Positions 53,758 through 63,528 of a stretch of 64,000 nucleotides of DNA are shown piece by piece; the stretch's first letter is position 1, and each line of letters opens with the position of its first letter. A program made the position numbers and the translations under genes. The notes beneath the pieces are model-generated. The model was not told the DNA's origin. It did not search any database and saw only the letters and a list, made by a program, of their open reading frames with translations. This stretch comes from Bacillus sp. RO1 (GTDB lineage: Bacteria; Bacillota; Bacilli; Bacillales; Bacillaceae_I): NCBI RefSeq assembly GCF_012524115.1, contig NZ_JAAZWB010000085.1, positions 1 to 64,000 of the forward strand, in the 5' to 3' direction.

Positions 53758-53994
53758 ATGTCTAACCCGGAAATCAATGCGCAAGTTCAGGAAGTACTAG
53801 ATAAATTACGTCCATTTCTTCTTCGTGACGGAGGGGACTGTGAATTAGTAGATGTGGAAGACGGCATCGTAAAGTTGCGTCTATTAGGTGCATGCGGTTC
53901 TTGCCCAAGTTCCACTATCACGTTGAAAGCTGGTATTGAGCGTGCATTACTTGAAGAAGTACCAGGCATCATTGAAGTAGAGCAAGTATTCTAA
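53758..53994 (+). CDS. yutI: NifU-like Fe-S scaffold YutI
   Basis: 78 residues, a stand-alone NifU C-terminal domain. Two cluster-binding cysteines are in [14 protein letters not shown] (Cys46, Cys49). It carries and delivers [4Fe-4S] clusters. ATG with AAAGGAGCG at good spacing. Confidence 0.95.
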   Translation: MSNPEINAQVQEVLDKLRPFLLRDGGDCELVDVEDGIVKLRLLGACGSCPSSTITLKAGIERALLEEVPGIIEVEQVF

Positions 53995-54011
53995 AGTTAA
54001 GGGATTTGTAG

Positions 54012-54137
54012 CTGTTGATTGAAGTATAGGGCGTAGACTCCTACGGAAGGTAGTGCTTAGAGTAGACTCCGTAGGCATAGCCGAGGAGGCTCCGCAAGCA
54101 CCCCGTGGAAAGCGAAGCACGATGCGGAAATTACCAG
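54012..54137 (+). repeat. Dispersed structured repeat, copy 7
   Basis: Starts CTGTTGATTGAAG, has the GAAGACTCC block as GTAGACTCCTACGG, then GAGGAGGCTCCGCAAGCACC and ends GATGCGGAAATTACCAGCGG. It is more diverged than copies 1-4. It fills the yutI-thrB gap together with the terminator. Confidence 0.85.
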
Positions 54138-54164
54138 CGGTGTTTTATAGTCCTGACATTTAAA

Positions 54165-54208
54165 CAAAACCGGCAAGCGGACATTTCTAGTCAGCTTGCC
54201 GGTTTTTT
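54165..54208. terminator. Bidirectional terminator yutI/thrB
   Basis: AAACCGGCAAGC/GCTTGCCGGTTT stem with T run on the plus side; convergent genes. Confidence 0.88.
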
Positions 54209-54298
54209 ATATAGCTCTTTACTCAAAGATTATTGTTATTATTTATAAAAAGTCGATTTGAGTTTACGAAACAGCAACAAAGCTTACGAAAACAGCAT

Positions 54299-55219
54299 TT
54301 ATATGGATGACACTTTACATAAATGATTGGAATGCACCTCGCTGCCTGCTTTACTTACTTGCAAAAGCTCCACTTTATGTTGGGAGAACTCCGAAGACAG
54401 CGTGCTAACGACTTTTCTTCCTTTTCCTTTTTCACAAAAGCAGATGACTGTAGGTCCGGCTCCGCTGATTGTCACTCCAAACGCACCTGCCTCCCCTGCT
54501 CTCTCCTTTAATTGTTGAAAATTTGGAAACAACTTTTGGCGATATGGCTCGTGGAAAATATCACTTTCCATCATTTTGCCGACAAGATCCCATTTTTTGA
54601 GCATAAACGCCCCGAGCATGACATTGGCATGACTACTACCGGTCACTGCCTCACTGAATGAAAGACTATCTGGCAACAAACCTCTTGAATCCTTTGTTTT
54701 GGCCTCAAATTCAGGAATCACCGCAACCAGTTCCACCTCCTCCACTGGAAGTTTGACATATTCCCATTTATCATTTTGGTAGGTAGAGACGACAAGCCCA
54801 CCATAGAGAGAGGGTGCTACATTATCCGCATGACCTTCAAACTTTGCTGCTAGCTGCAGTTTTTCATCTGGACTAAGATTTTTCTCACAGAGTACATTCA
54901 TGATTTCAATGGCTCCTACAATGGCTGCTGCACTGCTGCCGAGTCCTCTTGCAAGCGGAATATCACTCATGGTCAAAACGTGCGCAGGAGGAGCTTCAAC
55001 GTTCCAAAGCTTCTGCAATTCAAGACAAACGGTATAGAGAATATTTTCCTCCTTTTTTATAGAAAGAGGCGGCACACTTGTAAACTTCCATTCGTCTGAA
55101 TGATTGACAAAAAGGGTAACGTATTTGTTTACAGCCATTCCGATAGAATCAAATCCTGGTCCAAGATTGGCAGAGCTTCCGGGTACTTTGATGACAAATC
55201 CATCTCTATATCCGTTCAT
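54299..55219 (-). CDS. thrB: Homoserine kinase ThrB
   Basis: 306 residues, GHMP kinase. Pro-Gly-Ser-Ser substrate loop [18 protein letters not shown] at the start, ATP loop [18 protein letters not shown], and [12 protein letters not shown] near the C-terminus. It phosphorylates homoserine on the way to threonine. It overlaps thrC by 4 nt (ATGA). Confidence 0.96.
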   Translation of the reverse strand: MNGYRDGFVIKVPGSSANLGPGFDSIGMAVNKYVTLFVNHSDEWKFTSVPPLSIKKEENILYTVCLELQKLWNVEAPPAHVLTMSDIPLARGLGSSAAAIVGAIEIMNVLCEKNLSPDEKLQLAAKFEGHADNVAPSLYGGLVVSTYQNDKWEYVKLPVEEVELVAVIPEFEAKTKDSRGLLPDSLSFSEAVTGSSHANVMLGAFMLKKWDLVGKMMESDIFHEPYRQKLFPNFQQLKERAGEAGAFGVTISGAGPTVICFCEKGKGRKVVSTLSSEFSQHKVELLQVSKAGSEVHSNHLCKVSSI

Positions 55220-56274
55220 ACCGTTACACCTTCGAACGATTTGACGAGTTGGGAATAGTCATTGGGAATCTTTTGTACTTTTACATCCGCATAACTCGTA
55301 GCTGTTACCGGATCCTTCAAACCATTTCCAGTCAATACTGCAACCACCTGCTTACCTTTTGCCAGTTCTCCTGTTTTTAGCTGTTTGATAACTCCAGCAA
55401 CGGATGCGCTAGATGCTGGTTCTGCAAACACTCCTTCTGTTTGAGCAAGTAATTTATAGGCATACAGCATTTCTTCATCTGTAACAAAATCAATTTTCCC
55501 ATTTGAATCCTCTGCTGCCCGAACTGCATACTTCCAACTGGCAGGATTTCCGATACGAATGGCTGTTGCGATTGTTTCTGGGTGAGGAATGACCCTGTTT
55601 TGGACGATTGCCGCTGCTCCCTCCGCTTCAAATCCACGCATTTCAGGTAATCCCGTTCCCTTTTCTTGATGATATTCTTGAAAACCTCGCCAATATGCGG
55701 TGATGTTCCCTGCATTTCCGACAGGCAGGGCGAGGACATCTGGTGCTTTTCCAAGCTGATCGCACACTTCAAAAGCAGCCGTTTTTTGTCCTTCAATTCT
55801 ATATGGATTAAGAGAGTTTACGAGCGTGATAGGAAGCTCCTCTGATAATTGCCGGACCATTTGCAAAGCTTCATCAAAATTTCCATCCAAGGAATAGATC
55901 TCTGCGCCATACATGACGGCCTGTGCAAGCTTTCCTTGCGCGATTTTCCCGTCCGGAATTACGACAATGCATTTCATGCCCGCTCTTGCCGCATAGGCTG
56001 CTGCAGATGCTGATGTGTTACCTGTAGAGGCACAAACAACTGTTGTACTTCCTTCTTCTTTTGCCTTCGCAACGGCTAGCGCCATTCCTCTGTCCTTGAA
56101 AGAGCCGGTTGGATTGGCTCCTTCCACTTTTACATGCAACTCCACTCCAAGTTGTTCAGAAAGGTTTTCGAGAAACAGCAGTGGCGTGTGCCCTTCCTGA
56201 AGGGAAACGTTTGGCGTTTGCTCACTAACTGGTAGAAATCTGCTATATTCCTTGACTAGTCCCCTCCACATCAT
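55216..56274 (-). CDS. thrC: Threonine synthase ThrC
   Basis: 352 residues, PLP fold type II. PLP lysine in [14 protein letters not shown]; phosphate-binding [30 protein letters not shown] and [10 protein letters not shown] follow. It converts O-phosphohomoserine to threonine. The start overlaps the hom stop (ATGA), so hom-thrC-thrB is translated as one coupled unit. Confidence 0.96.
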   Translation of the reverse strand: MMWRGLVKEYSRFLPVSEQTPNVSLQEGHTPLLFLENLSEQLGVELHVKVEGANPTGSFKDRGMALAVAKAKEEGSTTVVCASTGNTSASAAAYAARAGMKCIVVIPDGKIAQGKLAQAVMYGAEIYSLDGNFDEALQMVRQLSEELPITLVNSLNPYRIEGQKTAAFEVCDQLGKAPDVLALPVGNAGNITAYWRGFQEYHQEKGTGLPEMRGFEAEGAAAIVQNRVIPHPETIATAIRIGNPASWKYAVRAAEDSNGKIDFVTDEEMLYAYKLLAQTEGVFAEPASSASVAGVIKQLKTGELAKGKQVVAVLTGNGLKDPVTATSYADVKVQKIPNDYSQLVKSFEGVTV

Positions 56275-57569
56275 ACTGCGACTTCCCCTTCCACCCGATA
56301 ACTGCTTTTTATTTCTTTCACATACTTCATATCTGCCAGCTCTTGAAGTAGATTGTCATAGCGCTCTAGAGATGCATGATGTGTCACGACCACCACTTCT
56401 GCCAAGGCCTCGTCTTTTAGAGGGAGCTGTAAGATCTTTTCAAAGCTGACTCCCTTTTGCGAAAATAGATTCGTAATGTGAGAGAGTACTCCTACTTCAT
56501 CTTGTACATGAACCCTGAGGAAATGCTTTGCTTGAATTTCTTCTTTTCCTTTGAGAGTCTTTTGGAACTGAGGGGATACCATGCTTTTTCCATTCACGCC
56601 AAGGCGCATGTTTTTCATAACTCCCACAAGGTCGGACACAACCGCTGTTGCTGTAGGCAAACTGCCTGCACCTGGTCCGTAAAACATCGTTTCTCCTACC
56701 GCTTCGCCGTACACATACACCGCATTATATTCGTTCTGCACACTTGCCAATGGATGTGCATGCGGGAGAAGAGTCGGCTGAACGCTGACCTCGACCTTTT
56801 CTTTTTCACGATGCGCGATACCAATCAGTTTCATTGTGTACCCAAGTTTTTTGCTATAGTTCAGATCCTCTTCAGAGATGGAACTAATTCCTCTCACCTG
56901 GACATCTTTGAGTTCGATATTCATCGAAAACCCTAACGTGGAAAGGATGGCCATTTTTCTTGCCGCATCAATTCCTTCCACATCCGCTGTCGGATCGGCT
57001 TCAGCAAATCCAAGTTCCTGTGCTTCTTTCAGCACTTCTTCATAGGAAGAACCTTCATTGTTCATTTTTGTAAGGATGAAATTCGTCGTTCCGTTTACGA
57101 TCCCCATCATTTTCGTGATTCTATCTGACGCAAGCCCATCTACTAAACCTCTAAGAATAGGAATCCCACCTGCCACACTAGCTTCGTAAAATAGGTCACA
57201 ATTATTCTGGGCGGCTGCCGCTAAAAGCTCTGATCCATACACGGCCATTAAATCTTTATTTGCAGTAACAACATGTTTCTTGTTATGAAGCGCCCTTAAA
57301 ATATGATGACGAGTCTCTTCGACTCCCCCCATTACCTCAATCACCACGTCAATTTCAGGATCATCAAGCACCTCTTCTGCATGCAAAGTCAACAACTCGG
57401 GATTCAAATCCACCAACCGCTCCTTATGCAAGTCCTTCACAAGCGCCTTCTTCACGCGCACCGGACAACCCACCTGATGCATCAACTTATCCTGATGACC
57501 CTCCACAATCTTCACTACACCACAACCAACCGTACCCAACCCCAACAAACCAACCGAAATCACCTTCAC
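56271..57569 (-). CDS. hom: Homoserine dehydrogenase Hom
   Basis: 432 residues from GTG 57569 (AAAGGGGAG upstream); the ORF extends twelve codons further. NAD(P) site [16 protein letters not shown], catalytic region [13 protein letters not shown] and [13 protein letters not shown], then a C-terminal ACT domain (about 350-430: [21 protein letters not shown]) for allosteric feedback, presumably by threonine. It reduces aspartate semialdehyde to homoserine. Length matches B. subtilis Hom. Confidence 0.96.
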   Translation of the reverse strand: MKVISVGLLGLGTVGCGVVKIVEGHQDKLMHQVGCPVRVKKALVKDLHKERLVDLNPELLTLHAEEVLDDPEIDVVIEVMGGVEETRHHILRALHNKKHVVTANKDLMAVYGSELLAAAAQNNCDLFYEASVAGGIPILRGLVDGLASDRITKMMGIVNGTTNFILTKMNNEGSSYEEVLKEAQELGFAEADPTADVEGIDAARKMAILSTLGFSMNIELKDVQVRGISSISEEDLNYSKKLGYTMKLIGIAHREKEKVEVSVQPTLLPHAHPLASVQNEYNAVYVYGEAVGETMFYGPGAGSLPTATAVVSDLVGVMKNMRLGVNGKSMVSPQFQKTLKGKEEIQAKHFLRVHVQDEVGVLSHITNLFSQKGVSFEKILQLPLKDEALAEVVVVTHHASLERYDNLLQELADMKYVKEIKSSYRVEGEVAV

Positions 57570-57583
57570 TGCGCTCCACTCCC

Positions 57584-57650
57584 CTTTAAGGGGTCTGACC
57601 CTCATTGCGTTAAAGGATTAAAGAGGGGTCTGACCCTCACTCCTCTAATG
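57584..57650. repeat. Pair of GGGGTCTGACCCTCA repeats upstream of hom
   Basis: Two copies of RGGGGTCTGACCCTCA about 40 bp apart, each followed by CTCTAATG/GCGTTAAAG-type A/T-rich spacer. GGGTCTGACCC is near-palindromic. A second pair is at 60126-60215. No gene is seen between 57570 and 57800. Confidence 0.75.
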
Positions 57651-57800
57651 CGCTAAAGAGACTCCCTCATTTTTCTTTTTGTCTTTTCTGTGTGTACATT
57701 TGTTTTTATATAATGGACATTATAGAGGGGTTTGGCGTGCTTGACAAGGGGAGAATTTTGCTTTTTTAGTTTGTAAGCGCTTAACATATTGGGGGAGTAG

Positions 57801-57863
57801 TAAGAAAAAAATAAGGGACCGGATCTCTTCTCCACACTTCCTTGTGGAGAAGAGATCCGGTCC
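57801..57863 (-). terminator. Exceptionally long hairpin terminator
   Basis: Perfect 21-bp arms (57816-57836 and 57843-57863; begins GGACCGGATC, ends GATCCGGTCC) with a 6-nt loop, followed on the minus strand by TTATTTTTTTC. It ends the dehydrogenase gene upstream of it. Confidence 0.93.
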
Positions 57864-57866
57864 TCA

Positions 57867-58829
57867 TCATACCTTCGTTTTCACTTGATTTCCTTGTAGT
57901 ACCGCGACAATATTATCTCTGCATAGCTTTATCATCGTAGTCCTGGTTTCTACACTTGCGCTTCCGATATGCGGAATTGCCACCACTTGAGGAAAACGAA
58001 GCAACGGATGGTCGGAGCCTATAGGTTCCTCATAGAAAACGTCCAATCCAGCTCCGGCAATTTCATTGTGATTTAAAGCAGCGATAAGCGCTTCCTCATC
58101 CACCACCTGCCCCCTCCCTACATTTATAAAGAAGGCAGAATTCTTCATACGGGTGAATGCATCATGATTAAACAGATGTCTCGTATCAACCGTTAACGGC
58201 GTTAAGCAGACAACATAATCTGATTCCTCTAACAACTGTTCAAAGCTGCGGTATGCCGCCCCTAGCTCCTGTTCAGTTTCCATATCGCGGTTTCTATTAT
58301 GGTAGAGGATCTCCATTCCAAAGCCACTAGCTCTTCTAGCAACAGCTTGTCCTATTTTGCCCATGCCAACTATCCCGATTGTTTTCTGATGAACATCGGC
58401 ACCTGCAAGCAGGAAGGGACTCCAGCTTTTCCAGTGTCCCTCTTTTACAAATTCTTGAGCTTCCGTAATTCTTCTTGCTGTAGCTAGCATCAACGCAAAA
58501 GTAAGGTCTGCAGTCGTTTCTGTCAGCACATCAGGTGTATTACAAACAGTCACACCTTTCTTTGTTGCTGCCTGTATGTCAATATTGTCATATCCAACTG
58601 CAAGGTTAGCCACAACCTTAAGGTTTGGCGCTTGCTCTAACAGTTCTTCATCTACTTTATCTGAAAGCATCGTCAATAGAGCCGTTGCTTTTTTAGCTTC
58701 TTTCATCAACATCTCCCTCGGAACAGGCTCGCTTTCACTGTCCCACATCTTCACATCTGCAATCTCCATAAGAGGGGTGAATACTTCTTCTTTAAGTTTT
58801 CTTGTTATAAACACATACGGCCTTTTCAT
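57867..58829 (-). CDS. D-2-hydroxyacid dehydrogenase (glyoxylate/hydroxypyruvate reductase type)
   Basis: 320 residues, NAD-dependent D-isomer family. NLAVGYDNID near the active site, Rossmann GIVGMGKIGQAVARR, then INVGRGQVVDEEALIAAL (catalytic Arg region), LDVFYEEP (Glu) and VAIPHIGSAS (His). Closest by pattern to GyaR/YvcT-like reductases. It reduces glyoxylate, hydroxypyruvate or 2-ketogluconate. ATG with AGGGAGAG. Alone between its terminator and yutH. Confidence 0.92.
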   Translation of the reverse strand: MKRPYVFITRKLKEEVFTPLMEIADVKMWDSESEPVPREMLMKEAKKATALLTMLSDKVDEELLEQAPNLKVVANLAVGYDNIDIQAATKKGVTVCNTPDVLTETTADLTFALMLATARRITEAQEFVKEGHWKSWSPFLLAGADVHQKTIGIVGMGKIGQAVARRASGFGMEILYHNRNRDMETEQELGAAYRSFEQLLEESDYVVCLTPLTVDTRHLFNHDAFTRMKNSAFFINVGRGQVVDEEALIAALNHNEIAGAGLDVFYEEPIGSDHPLLRFPQVVAIPHIGSASVETRTTMIKLCRDNIVAVLQGNQVKTKV

Positions 58830-58930
58830 CTGTTTCTCTCCCTACATCTTGTTGTCTGGAATAGTTCTCAAGCTATCTGTTATTTTATCACTCATAGCTT
58901 TTCCAAAACATACAAATATAGGGCAAGCGC

Positions 58931-59938
58931 TTATTTTTTCACCCAATCAAATACCGGGATTCCATAGTTTTTAGCAGGCACGCCTGCGAGATCATAAAAA
59001 TTTCCGAGAAGCTGTTCATAGTGAGTGGAAGAATGCAGTATTGCTTTCATCCGATCCTCGTGCCATTTTTTATCAGCAACAGGTCCGCTCGTATAATAGT
59101 CCTCTACACATTCAAAGTAGTGAATGGGAAATGTCAATCTTGCATACAGTAGTCGCCATGAAAAGCTTGATAGCGGAGATACCCTTTCATAGTCTTGTAA
59201 AAAAGTTTGGATCTTCGTTGGGTTCATGTCTTCTCCTTTGCGGCATTCTACCCTTATCCATTCCGAAAGGTCTCTGCTTGCATGATCAAAAATCCAATCT
59301 GTCGGGAGCTTCATCCATTGCGCCTGCTGCCAGGTGAGATCTGTGAAGCGGTGGTGGCAGAGTGTAGCTGCATCATTCATCATCGGACTATCATCAAGCT
59401 CTGTGTCCACTAGATACTGAATGGCATTTTCGGTCAATCCTAAATAGTAAGGAAAGGACTCAACAAACTGGGTATCAAAAACATCAACTGGATTGCTTCT
59501 TACCTTTTCTCTGAAAAAGCTCTCCATTTGGTCGACCCTTTTTACCCACAAGCTTTTCCATTGACCGATTCGATTAATAGCTGTCACTTTTGCAGGATAA
59601 CTTCTAGCATGCGTATGAAAGGCAGCCAGTTCTTTTCCGACAACTAATTTCCTAGAACTGTAATCATACGGCATCCGGAAAAGAGCGATCTGCCGGCCAT
59701 CTATCTCCGTTGTATAGGTATCATTCTTATTTTTCACAAAAGAACTAACATATATATCTTTATGCGTGCGTATCATATAGTCACTTATCTTTTGAAGTTC
59801 ATCAATTTCTTCTGCTTCCAAGTGAGCAACAGGTACCATGATATAAAGTACGCGATTAGACCAAAAAGCATCAAACTGTCGTACCCTTTGCTTCCTTTCC
59901 ACCCTTAACTCATATTGATCATAAATAATCTGCTTCAA
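58931..59938 (-). CDS. yutH: Spore coat-associated protein YutH (CotS/CotI-like kinase fold)
   Basis: 335 residues from TTG 59938 (AAGGAGGG at good spacing); the frame extends 37 codons upstream. It has the layout of the YutH/CotS/YsxE group, kinase-like phosphotransferase folds: RQIALFRMPYD, ELAAFHTHARSYPA, LCHHRFTDLTW in the catalytic-loop position, and FPIHYFECVEDYYTSG. Most family members are spore coat proteins. Length fits B. subtilis YutH (about 339). Confidence 0.88.
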   Translation of the reverse strand: MKQIIYDQYELRVERKQRVRQFDAFWSNRVLYIMVPVAHLEAEEIDELQKISDYMIRTHKDIYVSSFVKNKNDTYTTEIDGRQIALFRMPYDYSSRKLVVGKELAAFHTHARSYPAKVTAINRIGQWKSLWVKRVDQMESFFREKVRSNPVDVFDTQFVESFPYYLGLTENAIQYLVDTELDDSPMMNDAATLCHHRFTDLTWQQAQWMKLPTDWIFDHASRDLSEWIRVECRKGEDMNPTKIQTFLQDYERVSPLSSFSWRLLYARLTFPIHYFECVEDYYTSGPVADKKWHEDRMKAILHSSTHYEQLLGNFYDLAGVPAKNYGIPVFDWVKK

Positions 59939-60125
59939 CTCTGTTCCCTCCTTCTCCCTAGTACCAACTATATGAAGAAAACAGAGAAAACTTGTTACAA
60001 ATAATAGCCATCTTCCTAAACACAATGACCAAAACACCACCAAACACACACATAAATCACACCAAAAGCTATTAATTCCACCAAATTAGGGCATAAAGGG
60101 AAGATAAAGAAACAAAAAAGAATAA

Positions 60126-60215
60126 AAGGGGTCTGACCCTCAGCGTTCTAATGTATTAAAGAGGTAAAGATTTAAAGAGGGGTCTGACCCTCACCGCTCT
60201 AAAGTACTAAAGAGG
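60126..60215. repeat. Second pair of GGGGTCTGACCCTCA repeats
   Basis: Copies begin near 60128 and 60178, separated by A/T-rich TTCTAATGTATTAAAGAGG-type spacers like those at 57.6 kb. It lies between yutH and yutG, in the leader of yutG. Confidence 0.75.
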
Positions 60216-60260
60216 GACCTAAATCCCCCTCGACTATATTATAAAAGATGGGTGAGTTGT

Positions 60261-60761
60261 ATGAAGAATTTTGAGAGTATGGATGATGTGGAGAAGAAGG
60301 CACGGGCGTTGTTGGAGGAGCGCGGGGTGACGATGGATGATATTGCGGAGTTGGTGTATTTCTTGCAGTCGAAGTATCATCCTTCCCTGGAGCGTTCCGA
60401 GTGTCTGGAGAATGTGGACCGCGTTCTTTCTAAGCGTGAAGTTCAAAATACCGTCCTTACAGCAATTGAATTAGACATATTGGCTGAACAAGGTAAAATT
60501 CAAGAGCCTCTCTTAAGAATATTGCGCGATGATGAAGGATTGTATGGCGTGGATGAGGTTTTGGCATTATCGATTGTAAACGTATACGGCTCCATTGGCT
60601 TTACGAACTACGGATATATCGATAAATTAAAACCAGGCATACTCGAACACCTCAATGACAAGAGCTCTGGAAAAGTTCATACCTTCCTCGATGATATCGT
60701 CGGAGCTATCGCTGCCGCAGCATCAAGCCGTTTGGCTCATCGAGCAGCGAATACAGAATGA
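60261..60761 (+). CDS. yutG: YutG, PgpA-type phosphatidylglycerophosphatase domain
   Basis: 166 residues from ATG 60261 (GATGGGTGAG upstream). Core: VEKKARALLEERGVTMDDIAELVYFLQ, DDEGLYGVDEVLALSIVNVYGSIGFTNYGYIDK and DDIVGAIAAAASSRLAHR, a soluble PgpA-like helical fold. Phosphatase activity is inferred from family annotation; the membrane segments of classic PgpA are absent. Confidence 0.9.
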   Translation: MKNFESMDDVEKKARALLEERGVTMDDIAELVYFLQSKYHPSLERSECLENVDRVLSKREVQNTVLTAIELDILAEQGKIQEPLLRILRDDEGLYGVDEVLALSIVNVYGSIGFTNYGYIDKLKPGILEHLNDKSSGKVHTFLDDIVGAIAAAASSRLAHRAANTE

Positions 60762-60773
60762 ACGAATAGACAA

Positions 60774-60819
60774 TAAAAAACCAGGAAGCCGAACTAAAAG
60801 CTCGCTGCCTGGTTTTTTC
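60774..60819. terminator. Bidirectional terminator yutG/yutF
   Basis: AAAACCAGG/CCTGGTTTT outer stem with an inner AGCCGA/TCGCT region; convergent genes. Confidence 0.85.
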
Positions 60820-60844
60820 ACGTCCTTTATCATAATGAGATTTC

Positions 60845-61615
60845 TTATATTCTTTCAATCCACTCTTTCAACGAATCCACCGTATAGGTCGGCTGCTCCT
60901 CATACGTTTCTAAATGCGCCTTTGTCGTCACACCCGTATGCACAAGGAGCGTGTCCATCCCCGCATTCATCCCAGCTTTAATATCGGTATGGTAATTATC
61001 CCCCACCATCAGCGTTTCTTCACGAGGCACCCCCAATACTTTCAGAGCCTGCTCCATGATGACTTTTTCTGGTTTACCGATAAAGGTCGGTTGTGTTTCC
61101 GTTGAAACCGTCAATACAGAAGTCAACGATCCGTTTCCAGGTAGTAACCCTCTTTCAGTCGGAATGGCAATATCACCGTTAGTGGAAATAAATCGCGCAC
61201 CATTACGAATATTAATTGCACCAAGTGCCAACTTTTCATAACTGATGGATCGGTCAATTCCGCTTACTACCACGTCTGCACCCTCATCAACCAATTCGAA
61301 CCCCTTCTCCAGCAACGCCGTTCTGATTCCTTCCTCACCAATAACATATATTTTCGCCTCAGGCTTGTAATCATAAATATAATTGGCCGTGGCATTGCTT
61401 GTTGTAAAAACTTGTTCATCCAAGGTCGGTATGCCAAAGTCTCTTAATTTTTGGGCAACCTGTTGTGGTGTTCTAGAGGAATTATTCGTTACAAAAAGAT
61501 AAGGAATCTTTTTATCATATAAGGCTTTTACAAAATGGCTTGCCTCTTCAATCTTTTCTTTTCCACGATACATCGTGCCGTCAAGGTCAATCAAAAATCC
61601 TTGGTACTTTTTCAT
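60845..61615 (-). CDS. yutF: HAD-superfamily phosphatase YutF (NagD-like)
   Basis: 256 residues. HAD motif I FLIDLDGTMYRG (Asp9, Asp11), motif II FVTNNSSRTP, motif IV region LMVGDNYHTDIKAG. IIC cap type as in NagD. It dephosphorylates sugar or nucleotide phosphates. GGAGTG upstream of the ATG. Confidence 0.94.
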   Translation of the reverse strand: MKKYQGFLIDLDGTMYRGKEKIEEASHFVKALYDKKIPYLFVTNNSSRTPQQVAQKLRDFGIPTLDEQVFTTSNATANYIYDYKPEAKIYVIGEEGIRTALLEKGFELVDEGADVVVSGIDRSISYEKLALGAINIRNGARFISTNGDIAIPTERGLLPGNGSLTSVLTVSTETQPTFIGKPEKVIMEQALKVLGVPREETLMVGDNYHTDIKAGMNAGMDTLLVHTGVTTKAHLETYEEQPTYTVDSLKEWIERI

Positions 61616-61705
61616 CTATTTTCACACTCCACTATATTCATTTCATTAGTTTAGGTTTGTTTCAACCTGTTCATGTTAGCACAATTTACTAGCCTGATAA
61701 AAGCA

Positions 61706-61739
61706 AGAAAGAACGCTCCCATTAAAGAAAGCGTTCTCA
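61706..61739 (-). terminator. Terminator of yutE
   Basis: Minus-strand GAACGCT/AGCGTTC stem followed by a T-rich tract. Confidence 0.8.
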
Positions 61740-61747
61740 ACTCAGCA

Positions 61748-62185
61748 TTAATTTCTAAAAGCCGAAACAGGCCCTAATTCATTTTCGAGATAAACACGGA
61801 CAGCACTACAGAACCCAACAACTGTCTCCTGTACATCCTCTAAACACGTTTCCACCTCTTCATGAGAAATCATAAGATATTCTTGTACTAGTGTTTTTCG
61901 GAGTCGAACAAGTCTCTTTAACTGCTGGGCCATGTCACCGGTCACTACTTTTTCATCTTCGAGAATGTCAATGATGTCCTCATAACTACCAGGGTCCCGC
62001 ATGATAAAGCCGTCAATCATCGCATTACCCACGTCCAGTAAGCCTTCAATGATTGCTACTGCAACACGCTCAAGCGCCTTCTTTTCGATGGAAGAATTCC
62101 AAGAGTCGTGCTGTTGATATAAGGCTATATTTTCTTCAATATAAAGTAACGTATGCTCAATTTTTTCTCGATCCACAAAGTACAT
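61748..62185 (-). CDS. yutE: YutE, DUF86/HepT-like protein, catalytic His replaced
   Basis: 145 residues from ATG 62185 (AAAGGAG upstream). All-helical DUF86/HepT fold: VDREKIEHTLLYIEENIALYQ, then RLRKTLVQEYLMIS. In HepT toxins this motif is Rx4-6H (RNRLVHxY) and the His is needed for RNase action; here it is Gln. No MntA-like nucleotidyltransferase antitoxin gene is adjacent. It is thus likely a non-toxic housekeeping homologue, as the conserved B. subtilis yutE suggests. Confidence 0.9.
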   Translation of the reverse strand: MYFVDREKIEHTLLYIEENIALYQQHDSWNSSIEKKALERVAVAIIEGLLDVGNAMIDGFIMRDPGSYEDIIDILEDEKVVTGDMAQQLKRLVRLRKTLVQEYLMISHEEVETCLEDVQETVVGFCSAVRVYLENELGPVSAFRN

Positions 62186-62220
62186 TCTGTATTCTCCTTT
62201 GTATGTCATCTTGGCTGTTG

Positions 62221-63528
62221 TTATGTTATCGGTTGCAGCAGTTTGGGCCTGGCGTAAAAATAACCTTGCGCCATGTCCACTTTATGCTTGGAGAGAATCT
62301 GGACCTCTTCAGGACGCTCGATCCCTTCTGCTACCACAAGGGATCCTGTCTCATTTGCTATTAACAAAAGCCCCTGCAGCATTTTCTCTTTGACCATGTT
62401 TTTATCTATATCTTGGATAACAGAACGATCGATTTTTATGATATCAGGCATAATTCTATTGATGGTATGGAAGCTCGCATAACCAGCACCTGTATCATCA
62501 ACAGCAATTTGAAAGCCCAGATCCCTAAGCGCCTCAATGTTACGCTCAAAATTTTTCAAACCATCAATAGAGTCCTGTTCTGTCACTTCAATGGCAATAT
62601 TCTGCGGAATAATCTCTGGATACTTTTTCAAAAGGGCCAGCATTTTCTCTATTAACTCTACCTCATTTAATGTAGTTGGAGTAAAATTGATAAAAATTGC
62701 TTCCTTCATTTTGCACTGATAAATTAGTTGAAATGCCTTTTCTAATATAAGTAACTCCAGCATAAATAACCGATTAGTCTGTTTGGCGATGGAAAATAAC
62801 TGCAAAGGGTTTTCCATCAATGACCCTTTAGGGCCGCGAGTCAGCAACTCCCACGCCTTAATGCCGCCTTTGGACACATCCATGATTGGTTGGGCCAATA
62901 GCGTAATATCTTTAAAAGCAATGATTTGATTTATTTGAAACTTTAATTGCTGAAATTGTAATTTATCCTGTTTCTCGGCCATGGCCATTGCCTGTACATG
63001 AGCTTTAAGCATACATTCAGACAACGAATACTCTCCTGACTCCAAGAAAATATAACCAAATTGCACACACAGATGCTGGTTATCCAACTGTTTATAATTG
63101 TGTCCTTCTATTACTGTCTTTACTTTAGCAAGCCTATCCTCAAGTTCCATTGTACTGTGAAACCTTGCATCCACTTTCAATAACAAAGAAATTCCATCAC
63201 TATATTGTTCATGTAAACACACGATTTCTTCATCTGCAAAAGTTTGCCCAATGACTTTTCTAAGCTGCGCCTTGATAACTTCTCGACACAATAAATATTT
63301 ACGCCTGCCTATTTTTGAAATGATATTCTCCAAGTCAGGAAAATAAAATGAAATTACCGCTACCTGAAATCCTTTTTTTAAGGTATGCTTCACTCGTTGT
63401 TCAATTGGATTTCTCAAAATAAAGATCGGTGGATAATAACGCAGATATTTGGACGGAAGCATTATTTTTACTAGATGTGAGCCATTCTTTTTATAGTATC
63501 TCTTTATGCGATTCCAGCTTCGCCCCAT
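62221..63528 (-). CDS. EAL-domain c-di-GMP phosphodiesterase-like protein
   Basis: 435 residues. The N-terminal 200 residues include a GGDEF-like fold without the GGDEF motif. The EAL domain follows (about 205-430): ELLTRG in place of EAL, FINFTP (Asn), EVTEQDS (Glu), VDDTGAGYAS (Asp-Asp), IIKIDRS (Lys) and VAEGIE (Glu). Metal-site residues are therefore present, so activity on c-di-GMP is possible. No transmembrane segment is visible. ATG with AAGGGAG. It follows yutE in the same direction with a gap of 35 nt. Confidence 0.88.
   Translation of the reverse strand: MGRSWNRIKRYYKKNGSHLVKIMLPSKYLRYYPPIFILRNPIEQRVKHTLKKGFQVAVISFYFPDLENIISKIGRRKYLLCREVIKAQLRKVIGQTFADEEIVCLHEQYSDGISLLLKVDARFHSTMELEDRLAKVKTVIEGHNYKQLDNQHLCVQFGYIFLESGEYSLSECMLKAHVQAMAMAEKQDKLQFQQLKFQINQIIAFKDITLLAQPIMDVSKGGIKAWELLTRGPKGSLMENPLQLFSIAKQTNRLFMLELLILEKAFQLIYQCKMKEAIFINFTPTTLNEVELIEKMLALLKKYPEIIPQNIAIEVTEQDSIDGLKNFERNIEALRDLGFQIAVDDTGAGYASFHTINRIMPDIIKIDRSVIQDIDKNMVKEKMLQGLLLIANETGSLVVAEGIERPEEVQILSKHKVDMAQGYFYARPKLLQPIT

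Noticed and set aside
57768-57785. cre-like TGTAAGCGCTTAACA upstream of hom
   Set aside because: Spacing of the half-sites is off by one from the CcpA consensus and it is 200 bp from the start.
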